A DNA stretch of 64,000 bases from Pochonia chlamydosporia 170 (GCF_001653235.2 NW_019154053.1:1-64000); one strand, 5' to 3'. Shown: positions 20,591 through 31,975, numbered from the stretch's first letter. The notes: generated by a model not told the origin, from the sequence alone. Program-made: numbers and translations.

Positions 20591-22274
20591 TTAGATGGCA
20601 GGGATGGTATGGGGCTGCAGGGGTGGTGAAGACGGTACGGCCACTTTGTATTGGCCGGTCAATCTGCGCAGGGATAGTGTAGACTCTTCTGCTTGATTGA
20701 TCCTAATGGTGACACCTCTACTGAGTGTGTCCACTTTCCCAGTCGCTGCAAGCCCAACCCGAACCCGTACGGACCTCTGATCACAGATATGTTCCGCCAG
20801 GTCCCGTTTTCTGCTCCCTGCCCAAGCGTCGTATAGATAGATACCAGTTGATTCTTTGCATTCACATTGCTGGGATCGGCAAAAATGCATTTATCCAAGA
20901 GAGTAGCGGCAAATCGTAGGTTTCCATTGTTCTGGTACTCCTTGGCTTTGTCAAGGACAGCTTGCTGCCGCCCATGCATTTGACGTACTCAGTTGCTTCA
21001 TCGGTAGGCTGGAGTCTCCATAAGTTCGCAGGGTTGCCGTCAAACCAGCCCATATACTTGTCATAAATTCCTTTGACGTTGTGACTGACTGAACCATAGT
21101 AACCCTGCGGGTTCGTTCGCGCGCTCAGAGCAGGCGGCGTCTTAATCTGCTCGGCAATTTCCACAGGAGTGCTACCATTGTTCAGTTGACGTAGTGTTTC
21201 ATTGTGAAGGTACGCGTAGTAGTCACGCTGCTCTGACAAGAAGGTCAAGACCAAGTTCTGCGAGTCGTCAGCTTTGCCATTTGTAGCATCACTGTTCTCG
21301 CCTGCAGACTTCCAGGTTGGCCAATGGTGGCTGGAGAATACCACATCGGTCATGTCTCCGAAAAGAGTGATGGACTCATCGAGGTATCGAGACCAAAGTC
21401 TCGCGTCGCGAACTGGCGCTCCGCGTAGCGTTTGGATATTGTGCAGGGCGTGTGTTGCATTTTCAGCCATGCAGAGAGCGTTATAGTCTCGAAAGAAAAA
21501 GTTTACTTCGGCAGGGTTCTCTGTCCCGGGGGTCAGTTGGCAAATGATCTCTAGCCCTTCAATCCCAGGCTTGAGAACGCCATCACTTGTGATGCTCTGT
21601 TTCGGGGCCACCAAGGAACTCTGTCCCGTTGATGGCACCTGCCCCAGGCCGCAACCGATTTGACCGTCTGCAGACTTGAGCAATCCTTCTCCATACATGT
21701 AGATGGATCTTCGAGACATGGCAGCTCCGGCGTACACATTCTCACTGACGGCATGTTCGAGAAAGCCTTCTGGGCCGATGATTTGGAGGTCCGGACCAGC
21801 TATATCTACGATGGCCTGCGCACCACCGAAATGGTCCACATGACAATGGGTGTAGAGTAGTGCCTCAATTTCAGGGTTTTGCTGGAACTGACTGTTGTGA
21901 TAGACTTGGTAGAGTTCAATGGCTGCTCGAGCTGTTTCAACAGAGGTCAAGCAGTCGACGATGATAATCTTGTTCGTCTTTGGGATCTGGACAATGCTCA
22001 TGTTGGCGAGGTCAAGGCCACGTACTTGATAGATGCCGCTGGTCACCTGATAAAGGCCTGCTGTGACGCTGCAGAGTTGACCTTGTCGCCATAGCAGCTC
22101 ATTTGCGGTGGGAGGACACTCTTCCGACATAAACTGATACGCATCAGCATCCCAGACAACATCGCCACTCAAGTCCGACAAGATTTGAGGATTGCTCAAA
22201 GTTGCCACCAGACCACTCTGAGCAAACTCAAAGTCGTGATTGTTGGGATCGACAGGTTTCGCAGGTAGAGACAT
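20591..22274 (-). pseudogene. SdsA/BDS1-like alkylsulfatase, C terminus frameshifted
   Basis: From ATG 22274 (MSLPAKP) a metallo-beta-lactamase-fold alkylsulfatase is read: zinc motif THCHVDHFGG, PGTENPAEVNFFF, MAENATHALHN (the second metal and substrate region), RDARLWSRYLDESI and FSSHHWPTW. Family members hydrolyse primary alkyl sulfates such as dodecyl sulfate, and fungal copies are thought to derive from bacteria. After EATEYVKCMGG (about 20985) the frame is lost: the expected dimerisation segment (AVLDKAKEYQNNGNLRFAAT) continues one frame over, consistent with loss of one base in GGGC(C)GG. The SCP2-like tail (INQAEESTLSLRRLTGQ) lies in yet another frame down to 20591. At least two frameshifts make a full enzyme unlikely, although the catalytic domain itself is open. 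Confidence 0.85.
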
Positions 22275-24220
22275 GTTGGTCACAAGGAGTTGACTTTTTG
22301 ATAGCAAGCTTTGAATAACGTGAATTGGTGAGTGAACAATGTAGATAAGACGTCTCTATCTTCAAGCCGATTGAAGAGCGCTTCCATTCATTTAAATATC
22401 TTGCTCGACAAAGAGATACACATGCTAGCCGTCAACTGAAGCTGGTACGACTGCTCGAGTCACATGGTGATTCTTGTTCCGGAAGCCAGAACGGAAACCT
22501 GCATCGATTTTGAGCTCGGATGGTAGGCAAGCGGAGCTAGTGTGCGCGAATAGCAGCGTCGGCTCAGTTATAGATGTGTGATTTCTGATAGTTCACGGCG
22601 CACCGCAGATGACATACACAAGCTACAAAAGACGAGATTAAGTTATGTGTGTTCAAGTCGCATTTACAGTGGCCTAGACTCTCAGTGAACATGGAACCCA
22701 CAGAAGGACCCTCAGACTTGCATTCAACTTGAGCAATACTTCGGCCGAGATCGCTAAGCCTGCATCAAGACGTGCCCATCTTAACGCATATTGGGCAATC
22801 TGCTTTTTCCTATTGCCAAGTTGTCACAACTTGGGAGAGAACGCATTATCTTTGAGGCTCTTTGACATCCAATAGCTTCGAGATTGCAAGTAGCGTATGC
22901 AGTTGGTAATTACTGCTACGTTGGTCTGTCTTCTTTGTCGGTAAATAAATGTCTTCATTTACCAAGCCAACGTAGTCGTGGTGTACCACCCCCAGTTTCT
23001 GGTGTCCTGAATATTTAGTTGCAGGTCTAGGATGTTGCATTCCGACTTACACTACAGATTTCCTGCGCGGAAGTACGAATCCGGTGTCAAGAGCCATTAC
23101 CTCGTTAACAGCTAGGAACCAGCATTCATCATGCACTAGGTCACACATGACATATTGCTGTAACTTCTATCAAACAATTGGATTGTTTTCAGGACCGCCC
23201 CGACGCAATCTGGAGACGTACTGTGGAGGTCACCGCTTGGCGTCCGCAATTGCTTGTCCAATCTTGAGATGAAGCAATGCGAGATGAGGGCCGTCCAGCC
23301 AGTGTTCGAAGCGAGTGAACTGCATGCAGCATACCACTTATTGATGCTTTTCTTTTCTCCTCCTTGCGGCTTGTTGTCTCAACATCCCCAAGAATTGCGG
23401 TGACGTCAAACGTCGTACTCCCTTGCTGTCTAGATACACAATATCCCGCCTCCTCTTGTTCATCCCGTATCACTCTAACCTCTCATGCATGGTGCAGCGT
23501 CAATATTTTCTGCGCTTCACTGTGTTTGGAATCTATGTCACATTTTGAGTCGTGCTCAGCATTAAACGAAACCCGTTCATGTTTACTCCATATCTAGAAA
23601 TTTGATGTGTTACATCAGGCCGACATATGTTGTGTCGTCTGCCGGTTACAAAAGTGCCTTGACAAGGTCTAGAACTCATGACCGTGATAATACCATTGCA
23701 ATTTGCATTGAACCAGATTTTTAATCCCAAGCCTTGCAACTCTAGAGCATCCCGAAACTGGGAGCCGTTTATGCAGGTGTTTTGCCGCCAACTCCCAGCA
23801 TCATCAGAAGATGCAAGTATACAAAAGAACAAACGCCAAGGCCCCGGATTGCTCCGGGCGATATCTACTAATACGAAATCGTGCATCGGAGCACCAAACA
23901 GAATTCCCCCATCTTTGGACGGGTCCAACGAGGGAGATTCAGCAGCTTCGCTCTCTCTTTTGTCTCAAATATTGTTCTTTTGTGAAGTCAGCAGGAATGG
24001 CTCACTTTCGCTAGGAGGGTATCGAATCTCGGTAGATGCAGTCTTACCAGTACACACAAAAGAAGATCTTCAATGTCATGGCGATATGTCAATCTGGCTC
24101 CTAATCGCCAGCCGTGTTTGTAAACACGGATATCGACTGGAGGTCAATTGAATTGGCTGGCACAGTTGGAGTTTCTGTATTAAGCCCAGTTGCATGCCCA
24201 AATGGTAGTTGTTGTTCATC
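22275..24220. other. Intergenic region, about 1.9 kb, no supported gene
   Basis: It holds the upstream region of the alkylsulfatase and the downstream region of the minus-strand protease-like gene. Frames of up to 157 codons occur on both strands (for example 23533-23928 minus and 23678-24151 plus) but overlap one another and show no motif. Confidence 0.45.
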
Positions 24221-27200
24221 TTATCCAGAAAGCATGACGTTCCCATCGCCTACACCTCCTAGTAGCCCTCCCCTGGAGACTTCATCTGGTAGCACACTCG
24301 GATATGCCTCTGTATGTTTCTCAAAGCTCTGTGACGAGTGCTGTATGTTTCCTTGGCTTCCCTGTTGCTGCGGGCCCGATCCAAGGCCGTAATGGGCACT
24401 TGGTTCTTTGGGGTCATGCCGGGAATCATGACTTGCTTGGTGCAAAAAGGTGTGTGAAGTTTCCGCAATGAACCGTCTAACCCCTTCTATTTGTTCTGAT
24501 GACATGTGGTCTAGGTCCTCTACCCTTGATAACAGATGATCTCTTAGGCTTTCTGGGCTGATTCGATGTTGAACATCAAACTGAGCATTAAAGAACGGAC
24601 TTGGTAGTTGTTCATTTTCGGGGAAGAGAATGCGAAATATTTTGTTCCAGGATTCCACTTCTTTGGTCGGCATGCGGACACTTATCTTTTTGAACTGGTC
24701 TTCCGTGATCTCCGAAGCATGATCTCTGTTCAGATGCTGCTTGACGCGTGAGACGTCGGCGAAGGTCCATCCATAACACCGATGGCTGGAATCACCACAT
24801 TTCTGTGCCAATGGGCAAGCCCAGGGGCGCTCACCAAAGTCATTATCGCCTTGGGAATGGTCCTGGGTAGAACGTTGACTATTTGCCCTCCTGAAGCCTG
24901 CTGGCATCCCCCCTCTCGACAACTGGCGCGAGACATTGCCAGCTGATAGCGACGAAGCTCTCCTTTTTCTGTTTCCTAAGCTATGTGAGCCTCTAGATGC
25001 GTCACGATAACTTGCACTTGACGAGGATGGATGTAGATATCGGCCGGTTTGTGGCGTGGCCGGCGTTCCCGGCTCAAGATTGCCTCCCTTGTAAGGATAC
25101 CGGGGGTTTTGTGATACAAATGATGCGCCATCACTGGCCCAAAACGAATCGGACTCAGCCGTGACGTTTGTAAGTGAATGCGGTGCCTCGGAAACGGAAC
25201 CCTCTGATGCGCGAATGTTGCCAGGTCCCAGTCCTAGAAGGTTTCCGTTTTCTTTCCATGGCCGCACAAAGCTTGAATCAGTGGTATGTTGTTGTAGGGC
25301 AGCGTCAGGGTTATTTATGCCGAGCGGTCCATAATAGGACGCTGCATTTGCTGTACGGCCTGAGTCTGACACGGAATATGGGAGAGCCTTTTGTATCAAT
25401 CCAGAGCCTGCTTCGTCTGGTCGCGAGCTTCTTATATCATTTTGATGACTCTTTTCATTTTCGTTCGACGGTGCCGGATGTACATCTAATCCCGCTTGGT
25501 GTTGCGGCCGGATGGATGAAGATCCAGGTTGAAACTGGCTGTCGGCAGGGTGGCCGATCGGTCGCTGGCACCAAGTCAGGGCTGCGTCTAAAACAGGATC
25601 CAAGCCACGGTAGACGAATTTCTGGGTGATTACTACTCTTGTTGGTTGGACGTTGGTCGCTGTCAGCTCCTGATCTGGACTGATTTCTGTTGCGTTGATC
25701 GCCGAAAGTTCCTGATCTGGAACGATTTCTGGATTGGGCACTGTCGATGTTATGAGCTCGACCTCGGTATCGGGTAATGCTATTTCCAAACGGTTGGTAG
25801 TCCCTGGGGATTGTGGTTCATCCCGCTGAAGCGCGTACATCTGTGAAATTAGATGGTCGAATTCATTGGCTGGACGCTGGAGTTGTACCACGTTTGGAGA
25901 CTCTGGGGCAATGCCTTCCTTCCAATTCGCATAGGAGGAGTACGTAGGATTCCACATCGAGCCATTCTCTTTCTGGGGCATATCGTCGATTCTGCGTATC
26001 GGACGCTGTGCCAAATTGATTAAGCTATTCCCATTCGACGCGGTAAAGATGAGACATACCGAAACTTTTGACATGTTGACACCACCACCAGCGATGGCTC
26101 TGTCAGTCTTGGCCTCCATAAATGCCATGCACGCTTGGCCAATTGGTACTGTGGATCTTGAACCGCCTTTTTGGACACGGCACGGAAGGCAAACTGCGTT
26201 CACACGGGCATTCTGCGGTCTGCCTTCGTCCACTTGGGTAGAGAACCCCTTCCGCCGGCCCTTCCTGGGCACAGGATTACTCTGGTCAACTTTATTGATA
26301 TATTGCAAGGAACATTTGCAAGATTTGACCCCAGGAAGAGATGTGTGAATGTTGAGAGAGCTGTAGACCAGGTTATTTCTGTACGTCGAGAGTGACAACC
26401 AGTCGGCGGTACTCTCCCACCATCGCTGGAAGGGGGGTGACGACCGCTGCTGAATAGTACTATTAGCCTTCGTAAGACACATGTCGTTAAATGGGTCATC
26501 CAAAATCTCTAGCGCATGCTCGCCGTCTATGCTGCTTCGTCCGGACAGTGTCGAGGCCGTCGTGCGAATCCCTTCAAGGAGCTGGTGTAGCTTATATGTC
26601 TCTTTTGATTGACCGAAAAATGATGTGTCAGGTCCAGAATAACTGGCTGCGGTCCAAAGCCGACCATACTTTTGCTCAGGGCCATTGCCACTAGGGTTGG
26701 CTGCCTTGGGTCTATCCTCCTTAGTAGCAGTCTGCGTGTTTTCACTGTCGGTAGTATAGGAATCGATTTCGTACGGTCCTATTTGGCAATACTCTGCAGG
26801 TTGGGCTATAGTGATTGCCATCAGAGAAGCTACTTGCTTGTTCGTCGCGCCAGGCAAGTCCTCTACAGAGAGAAGAAGCTCCGGAAAAACATGATGAGCG
26901 GCCATCACATAGGCAAATCCCGTTTGTCGGCATCCTGCCACTATATGGCCGAGGATCTCGCCAGTAGTCGCGTCAAGAACCACAGAGCCGCAATCTCCAT
27001 TGGCAAGCGGCCCATCAAATTTGATGGGAAATACTTCTTGAAACGACTTGCCATGCGGTACCCTAGTGAAAGAGGGTGATCCGGCGACAACGCCAGTCAT
27101 GCGATCCCCAGAGGAAGTGCACGCAAAAATCCTCGCATTCTCCGATGGATACATAGCCAAGGGAGCATCTGAGAGCCCGGAAGCGCTGTCTGAAAGGAGG

Positions 27201-28264
27201 GAGGAAACTTGAGAGTTCCAAACTTCAGTAATGTCGATGAGAGCCCAGTCCTTATCTACTGACCAAACCGCCAGCTTCCCGACCAGTGAGAGCAAGTTTG
27301 CAGGCGGCACGACGATTTCTCGACTAGAGTAGTCGGCCTCACGCTTAACAAAAGGCAAGAGTCTGTCAGATGCCTGCTCGAATGAGAATAAAGCCGGTGT
27401 CGTACCGCTACCTTGTGATGCGTCGAATGTTGGGGTAGAAAAGCTACAATATGAAGATTGTTCGGATAAGTAATCTTGAACACTATAATTCACTGACTCA
27501 TTGTCATCTGACCATGCATCAGGGCTTTGACTACCGATGCTCGTGATCATGGCATCCAGTTCATCGTCGTAATCCGCTTCGGAGTCGCTGTCAATTTCGA
27601 AATCATCGTCCTGCCCCAAACTTTGTGGTTTTAGCTTGCTTCCTTCAAAGAAGGCGTGACCAGCCGTAAGATAAAACGATCGGCCGTGAGTTTGAATAAG
27701 ATTCCCCGTTGCGGGACGCATAGAAGATCCATGACGCACAAAGATGGTCATGCCCGTAGCTCGCAAAGGTGTCGTCCGGTCATAGAAAACTTCTTCCACT
27801 GGCTGCAAAGGCCGCATGTTGGAAGCCATTTCTTCATCAGACGCAAGCTGGACTAGCTCTGCACCCCAACCCGGGTCTTCCATTACGTGACCGGTCCTAA
27901 ATCCCGGGTATTCTTTGAGTATTCCAACGGCCTTGATGAACTTTCTGGCTTCTTTGCTGTATGATGTGTCCTTGCAGATAAACAGAATGATTGGAGATGC
28001 CGTGCGGTGGCTGGTGCCAATCATATATAGCGTAAGAGTAATCCCGTCCGCGCTGGACACAGATCCAAACCAGCCGTCCAGGTGAGCTAATAATTTGTCT
28101 TTGATTTCAGAGTAGAATAGCCTCTGTACTGGCCCTTTCGCAACCCAGCAATATTGTGCAAGGTTGAGGGAGCCGACACAAGTCCCAAAGCAATCTGATG
28201 GGTACTCCTTGCGCAGACGCGTGCGGCCTCGAGAAGTCAAGGCTTGGATGAATTGGCTCGCCAT
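24221..28264 (-). CDS. Chymotrypsin-fold protease-like / zinc-finger fusion protein
   Basis: A 1347-codon frame from ATG 28264. Residues 25-140 form a conserved-looking N-terminal domain (GTCVGSLNLAQYCW). Residues about 170-460 look like a trypsin/chymotrypsin-fold peptidase: His in SFYLTAGHAF (H203), Asp in KDWALIDI (D339 or D344), nucleophile motif NGDCGSVVLD with Cys425 at the usual Ser position, then EILGHIVAG as substrate-pocket strand. An acidic, low-complexity insert sits at 215-270. Around residues 680-720 a CLPCRVQK segment recalls half of a fungal Zn2Cys6 motif. The C terminus (about 1150-1230) has RPWACPLAQKC...VKQHLNRDH, a C-x5-C...H-x4-H zinc finger followed by WNKIFRILFP, a pairing common in fungal proteins. 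An in-frame GTATGT...CACAG segment at 26006-26059 (54 bases) is probably an intron, giving 1329 aa. Function unknown; protease activity is inference. Confidence 0.8.
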   Translation of the reverse strand: MASQFIQALTSRGRTRLRKEYPSDCFGTCVGSLNLAQYCWVAKGPVQRLFYSEIKDKLLAHLDGWFGSVSSADGITLTLYMIGTSHRTASPIILFICKDTSYSKEARKFIKAVGILKEYPGFRTGHVMEDPGWGAELVQLASDEEMASNMRPLQPVEEVFYDRTTPLRATGMTIFVRHGSSMRPATGNLIQTHGRSFYLTAGHAFFEGSKLKPQSLGQDDDFEIDSDSEADYDDELDAMITSIGSQSPDAWSDDNESVNYSVQDYLSEQSSYCSFSTPTFDASQGSGTTPALFSFEQASDRLLPFVKREADYSSREIVVPPANLLSLVGKLAVWSVDKDWALIDITEVWNSQVSSLLSDSASGLSDAPLAMYPSENARIFACTSSGDRMTGVVAGSPSFTRVPHGKSFQEVFPIKFDGPLANGDCGSVVLDATTGEILGHIVAGCRQTGFAYVMAAHHVFPELLLSVEDLPGATNKQVASLMAITIAQPAEYCQIGPYEIDSYTTDSENTQTATKEDRPKAANPSGNGPEQKYGRLWTAASYSGPDTSFFGQSKETYKLHQLLEGIRTTASTLSGRSSIDGEHALEILDDPFNDMCLTKANSTIQQRSSPPFQRWWESTADWLSLSTYRNNLVYSSLNIHTSLPGVKSCKCSLQYINKVDQSNPVPRKGRRKGFSTQVDEGRPQNARVNAVCLPCRVQKGGSRSTVPIGQACMAFMEAKTDRAIAGGGVNMSKVSVCLIFTASNGNSLINLAQRPIRRIDDMPQKENGSMWNPTYSSYANWKEGIAPESPNVVQLQRPANEFDHLISQMYALQRDEPQSPGTTNRLEIALPDTEVELITSTVPNPEIVPDQELSAINATEISPDQELTATNVQPTRVVITQKFVYRGLDPVLDAALTWCQRPIGHPADSQFQPGSSSIRPQHQAGLDVHPAPSNENEKSHQNDIRSSRPDEAGSGLIQKALPYSVSDSGRTANAASYYGPLGINNPDAALQQHTTDSSFVRPWKENGNLLGLGPGNIRASEGSVSEAPHSLTNVTAESDSFWASDGASFVSQNPRYPYKGGNLEPGTPATPQTGRYLHPSSSSASYRDASRGSHSLGNRKRRASSLSAGNVSRQLSRGGMPAGFRRANSQRSTQDHSQGDNDFGERPWACPLAQKCGDSSHRCYGWTFADVSRVKQHLNRDHASEITEDQFKKISVRMPTKEVESWNKIFRILFPENEQLPSPFFNAQFDVQHRISPESLRDHLLSRVEDLDHMSSEQIEGVRRFIAETSHTFLHQASHDSRHDPKEPSAHYGLGSGPQQQGSQGNIQHSSQSFEKHTEAYPSVLPDEVSRGGLLGGVGDGNVMLSG

Positions 28265-28864
28265 TACATGAATATTCAGGGGAATATACGGCCTGAAAGT
28301 TGAATTTGAGAGGCTTCAAGTGAGATGAATGGTGATGACACAGATCTTCCCGCCGAATGACTCAGGGGACCGTGATGGTTTAATGAGCAGAACATCGACA
28401 TACTTGCCCGGAATAACCCGACACATCTCTGAGTTGTCCTCTCTGTGTCTGACCCATCCCGGACAGCGTTTTCGATGTGACGTGGCATTGCCAGAAACTA
28501 CGAGGCGCATGCATGCACCTTTCGGCGTCAGGCAAAGCCTTGTTCAACTCTCAGCTGTATAGCATACATGAAGCCACGGCCAGGGTGGTCATTTTTATGA
28601 CAAATACTGTCAAGTTTGAAAAGTTTTCTATCATGCTGCTTTTCCCACTTGGCTCAGTCTATTCGCGGTTTCCGCCAGCAACTCAGACGTCGTCAGGGGC
28701 AGTGTTGCGTTGTAAGCACAGCCCGATGCCAATAAAACACTTTTTGATAAAAACAGCCTCCTGGACTCGGCCATCAGTGTCACGTAGCGTCACGAAAAAC
28801 GGGGCATCTGTTGCTTTCAGGTCCTAGAGACACCAAATCGTCTGGGCATAGCTGAGGCGTTCTA
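28265..28864. promoter_or_regulatory. Shared intergenic region of a divergent gene pair
   Basis: 600 bases separate the divergent starts at 28264 (minus) and 28865 (plus), so both promoters must lie here or overlap. No clear TATA box or operator was identified. Confidence 0.5.
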
Positions 28865-30043
28865 ATGGTCCATATAAAACACTGGCAAACAATTCGTCGA
28901 CGTTTACCAGCGCTTCTCAGAGCTCCATCGCCATTGCGAAGTGACACCATGACAAGTCAAAATAGATCACTCAACAAGTCTCCCCTGGACGATGCCACTC
29001 GAAGAGACATCGTCAACAGCTTCTGGCCGACAGATACACTCTCCAGGACACAGCAAGCCGACTGTGTTTGGGATTCATATTTTCAATACTATACCAGACA
29101 ATGTCATGATGCGCTGATCGATCAAGGGCAATATGTCTTTGCTAGAACACACGACGATATCATCGATATCGTCCGCCAGCTCGAGCAGTCAAGCCCAAGG
29201 ATGGTGCTGCGCCAGAATTTGAGATCAAGACTTGCCCTTCGTGGTCGGCCCAACGAGGACGACATCATTGACGGCACAATTGACCTGTCAGCTCGACTAT
29301 ATGCCATGGTAAATATTGCTATTAAGAACCCCGTCATATCCAGACAAACCCAACTGAGGTGGGAGAGTGGGAGTCTCCAGGACTTCCTGCACGACTATTT
29401 CAGTGAGCCACCGCAGCTTGGCGGGGAAAGTATACGTTTAGAACGAATGTTTACGGCGATGAACCTGGAGCGCATTGCAGGCATCCAATTCAAGCCAACG
29501 GACAACTTGGGAGACCATTTGCGGATGATTGACGAAGAAGAAAAGATTGTGGCAATATTCCACTGTGTGCCGTTTTTGAGGCAACAGCAAAGGTCTGTGC
29601 TTGTCTGTGATAAACTCCCGGCGGCCTGCGGATGGTGGCTAACAATAAACAGCAACGTATTACCTATCCGTCTGAAGGAAGAAACGTTGCGGACTCTATC
29701 ACTTCTCTTCCCGCCGCACGACCTCCAAACTCGAAAGTGGCTCAGCAAGCATCCGGAGGCCTCCAAATTGGACAGGTCGTTGTTCGGGTGCGACCCATTA
29801 AGGCTCGACGACAGACAAATCGCCAAATTCCATTTCTGGCATGACCGAATTGTAATTCTAAAGCAAGCGTTTGACCAAGCTCGACCCTCAACGATTTCCC
29901 AATGGTGGTATGATCGCAGAAATGGCGTCCAATGGTACACATTCTGGGTTGCCATTATTGTATTATCCCTGACTATCTTTTTTGGGATGGTGCAAAGCAT
30001 TGAAGGAGCGATGCAGGTGTACAAGGCATTTAGGCCGGATTGA
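28865..30043 (+). CDS. Uncharacterised fungal protein with C-terminal membrane segment
   Basis: A 392-aa single-exon protein from ATG 28865 (ATG 28949 is an alternative). It is mostly soluble and helical, with an internal DIIDIVRQLEQSSPRMVLRQ segment, LRWESGSLQDFL and IVAIFHCVPFL, and ends with TISQWWYDRRNGVQWYTFWV and a hydrophobic stretch IIVLSLTIFFGMVQSI, leaving a short tail. I recognise the Trp-rich region plus single membrane helix as the end of a common fungal family with no assigned function. Topology would be tail-anchored with the bulk in the cytosol (inference). It is divergent from the protease-like gene, so the two may be co-regulated. Confidence 0.8.
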   Translation: MVHIKHWQTIRRRLPALLRAPSPLRSDTMTSQNRSLNKSPLDDATRRDIVNSFWPTDTLSRTQQADCVWDSYFQYYTRQCHDALIDQGQYVFARTHDDIIDIVRQLEQSSPRMVLRQNLRSRLALRGRPNEDDIIDGTIDLSARLYAMVNIAIKNPVISRQTQLRWESGSLQDFLHDYFSEPPQLGGESIRLERMFTAMNLERIAGIQFKPTDNLGDHLRMIDEEEKIVAIFHCVPFLRQQQRSVLVCDKLPAACGWWLTINSNVLPIRLKEETLRTLSLLFPPHDLQTRKWLSKHPEASKLDRSLFGCDPLRLDDRQIAKFHFWHDRIVILKQAFDQARPSTISQWWYDRRNGVQWYTFWVAIIVLSLTIFFGMVQSIEGAMQVYKAFRPD

Positions 30044-30719
30044 AAAAAAAAAGCAAAGTTTGTTTGTCACCTTTCTCCGGCTCACTTCGGGTCATCTGCC
30101 TGATTCGACAAAGGCAGATGTACGTGTATGTTACTCAACACCCATCACAATTCAGCCCATCCAGGCTTTCTTGGGGGCTCAGCGAGCTGGTGTAGTGAGA
30201 ATTAAACATGATTGGCTGCATTCAATGTTGCCTTTTATGCATGCTGGAGATAATGTGCCCGCGTATGGTTAACCGACAGCCGGCTGAGACTTGCCACAGT
30301 CACAAGATGCGGATTACTTTGTTGGGCCACATGGAAGCTGCATTCACCTTCATCAGAAGTTTCCTATCTTCTCCTCTTCTCCTCCTCAGGCTCATATGGC
30401 CACCGCCGGCAGCTTTCAACACGGCCTTGTTTGAAGGACGCCCAAGGAAGGCCGCGATGGTGTCACGCTGAATACGCTGGTTTACGTATGCCTGGTAAGT
30501 GGCAGCGTTTATATAGCATGGATTTAAAATTTGCAGAAAGCTGTGACAAAGACCCAACCTCTGGAGGTAGTAAAGGTAGCTGTGATACCGAACCTGGGAA
30601 AATTGGAGTTCGTGGAACAAGGTCAAAGAAACCCGGTAATGGCTGGCGACGAGGCTACTGTTCGAACCGATTGGGCTTGTTACGCCTGAACTGACTGCTT
30701 AGCTAGTATTTCATAATTT
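30044..30719. other. Repeat-containing intergenic region
   Basis: No gene was recognised; it contains the second copy of the 80-base dispersed repeat (30556-30635) just upstream of an hAT remnant. Confidence 0.5.
30556..30635 (+). repeat. Dispersed 80-base repeat, copy 2
   Basis: Ungapped match to 5691-5770 in the same orientation, about nine mismatches. Confidence 0.75.
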
Positions 30720-31847
30720 TATGCTTCTACTCCGTTTTACTTCCGTGATCATGATCCGCATTGCAGTCCGGAGACGGAGAGCGCTAGCGAGAACACGAGG
30801 CCAGCAGTTCTACAGTACCGGTTAAGTGCGTATGACTGGAAGGTCATCGAGATACTTGTCAAGCTTCTGAAACCATTCGAAATCGCCACAAAACAACTTC
30901 AGGGAAGCGGTATTCCCGGAGCGAGGTCCACTTGTGGAAGTTTCGATGAATACTTCCCTGTCTTCGAGATCCTCCTTGATCACCTTGAAAGCGCCATTGA
31001 AGGTACAATATTGGAAGAGGTTGAGGATCCAGTGAGCAAGGAGAAGAGGGATGTCGAAGTTGCCATCTTCGACGGCCTTGACAACAAAACTCGGAAATTG
31101 CTCAAGGTCTTTATCAAGCTTGGATGGAAGAAGTTGCATAAATACTACAACCGTCTGACTAGCGCCGCCTATGTAGGCGCTGTTGTTTTCAACCCGGCGA
31201 AGAAATGGCGTCTTCTAGATCGACTTTGGTCTCGGGTACCATCCCGTAAGACCGAGACTTGGCGATCGGAGTACGAAGAAAAACTGTTGGAGATCTGGGA
31301 GAATAAGGAGCGCGAAGTTGGCTGTGAGGTGTTCGCTTCGACTGACGGGGCCTCGATGGATTACATCGAGCGGAGGCTTGCAAGGAGTGTAGCTGGCCCA
31401 CCAGGTACGCAGACTTCGCCCTTTGCGGCGTCCTCGCGCAGGGGCAAGAGCACCCGAAAGACAAAACAGTCGGCAGCGGGAGCGATGGCTGACGATGAAT
31501 ATGCTCGGTACTGCGCTGAGGATGTTGTAAACAGTCACCACTACAGAAGCAGGCCGATTGACTGGTGGAAAATTAACGGTCATCGGTACTCGCGACTGTC
31601 TCTAATGGCAGTTGATATGCTGACTATTCCATCGTCTTCCGCGGAGAGCGAGAGGACGTTCAGCAGCTCTGGACGTATGATGGTGCCATTGCGGAGCCGA
31701 CTGAGGAGGGAAATAGTGGCGATGGCTCAATGCATTCGATCATGGAGTAAAGCTGGGATCTACACACCTTCATTGCCGCTTCTTAGCCTCAGTGAAGATA
31801 CCTGGGCTGACATCCTTGTGTCGCCCAAGGGGACGGGTGACATTTAA
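30720..31847 (+). pseudogene. hAT transposase, C-terminal fragment
   Basis: An open frame reads from about 30720 to the stop at 31845-31847. It starts inside the RNase H-like domain (LQYRLSAYDWKVIEILVKLL) and includes GWKKLHKYYNRLTSAAYVGA and the C-terminal dimerisation domain: DWWKINGHRYSRLSLMAVDM, then SSSAESERTFSSSGRMM with the catalytic Glu, and IRSWSKAGI. The BED finger and the first two catalytic acids are missing, so it cannot be functional alone. Confidence 0.85.
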
Positions 31848-31975
31848 TATGCTCAGTACCTAATTGACTTGTGTTCCGCGACGTCTCGTATAAAGTGACC
31901 ATGTCCTCGTGACGTTTTTCCGCCTTCGTTCGGACTAGTTCTTGACGTTTCCCACGTGGAATGGAAATGCCCGAC

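Noticed and set aside
23678..24151. 157-codon plus-strand frame opposite other frames
   Set aside because: No motif; overlapping frames on the other strand are equally long.
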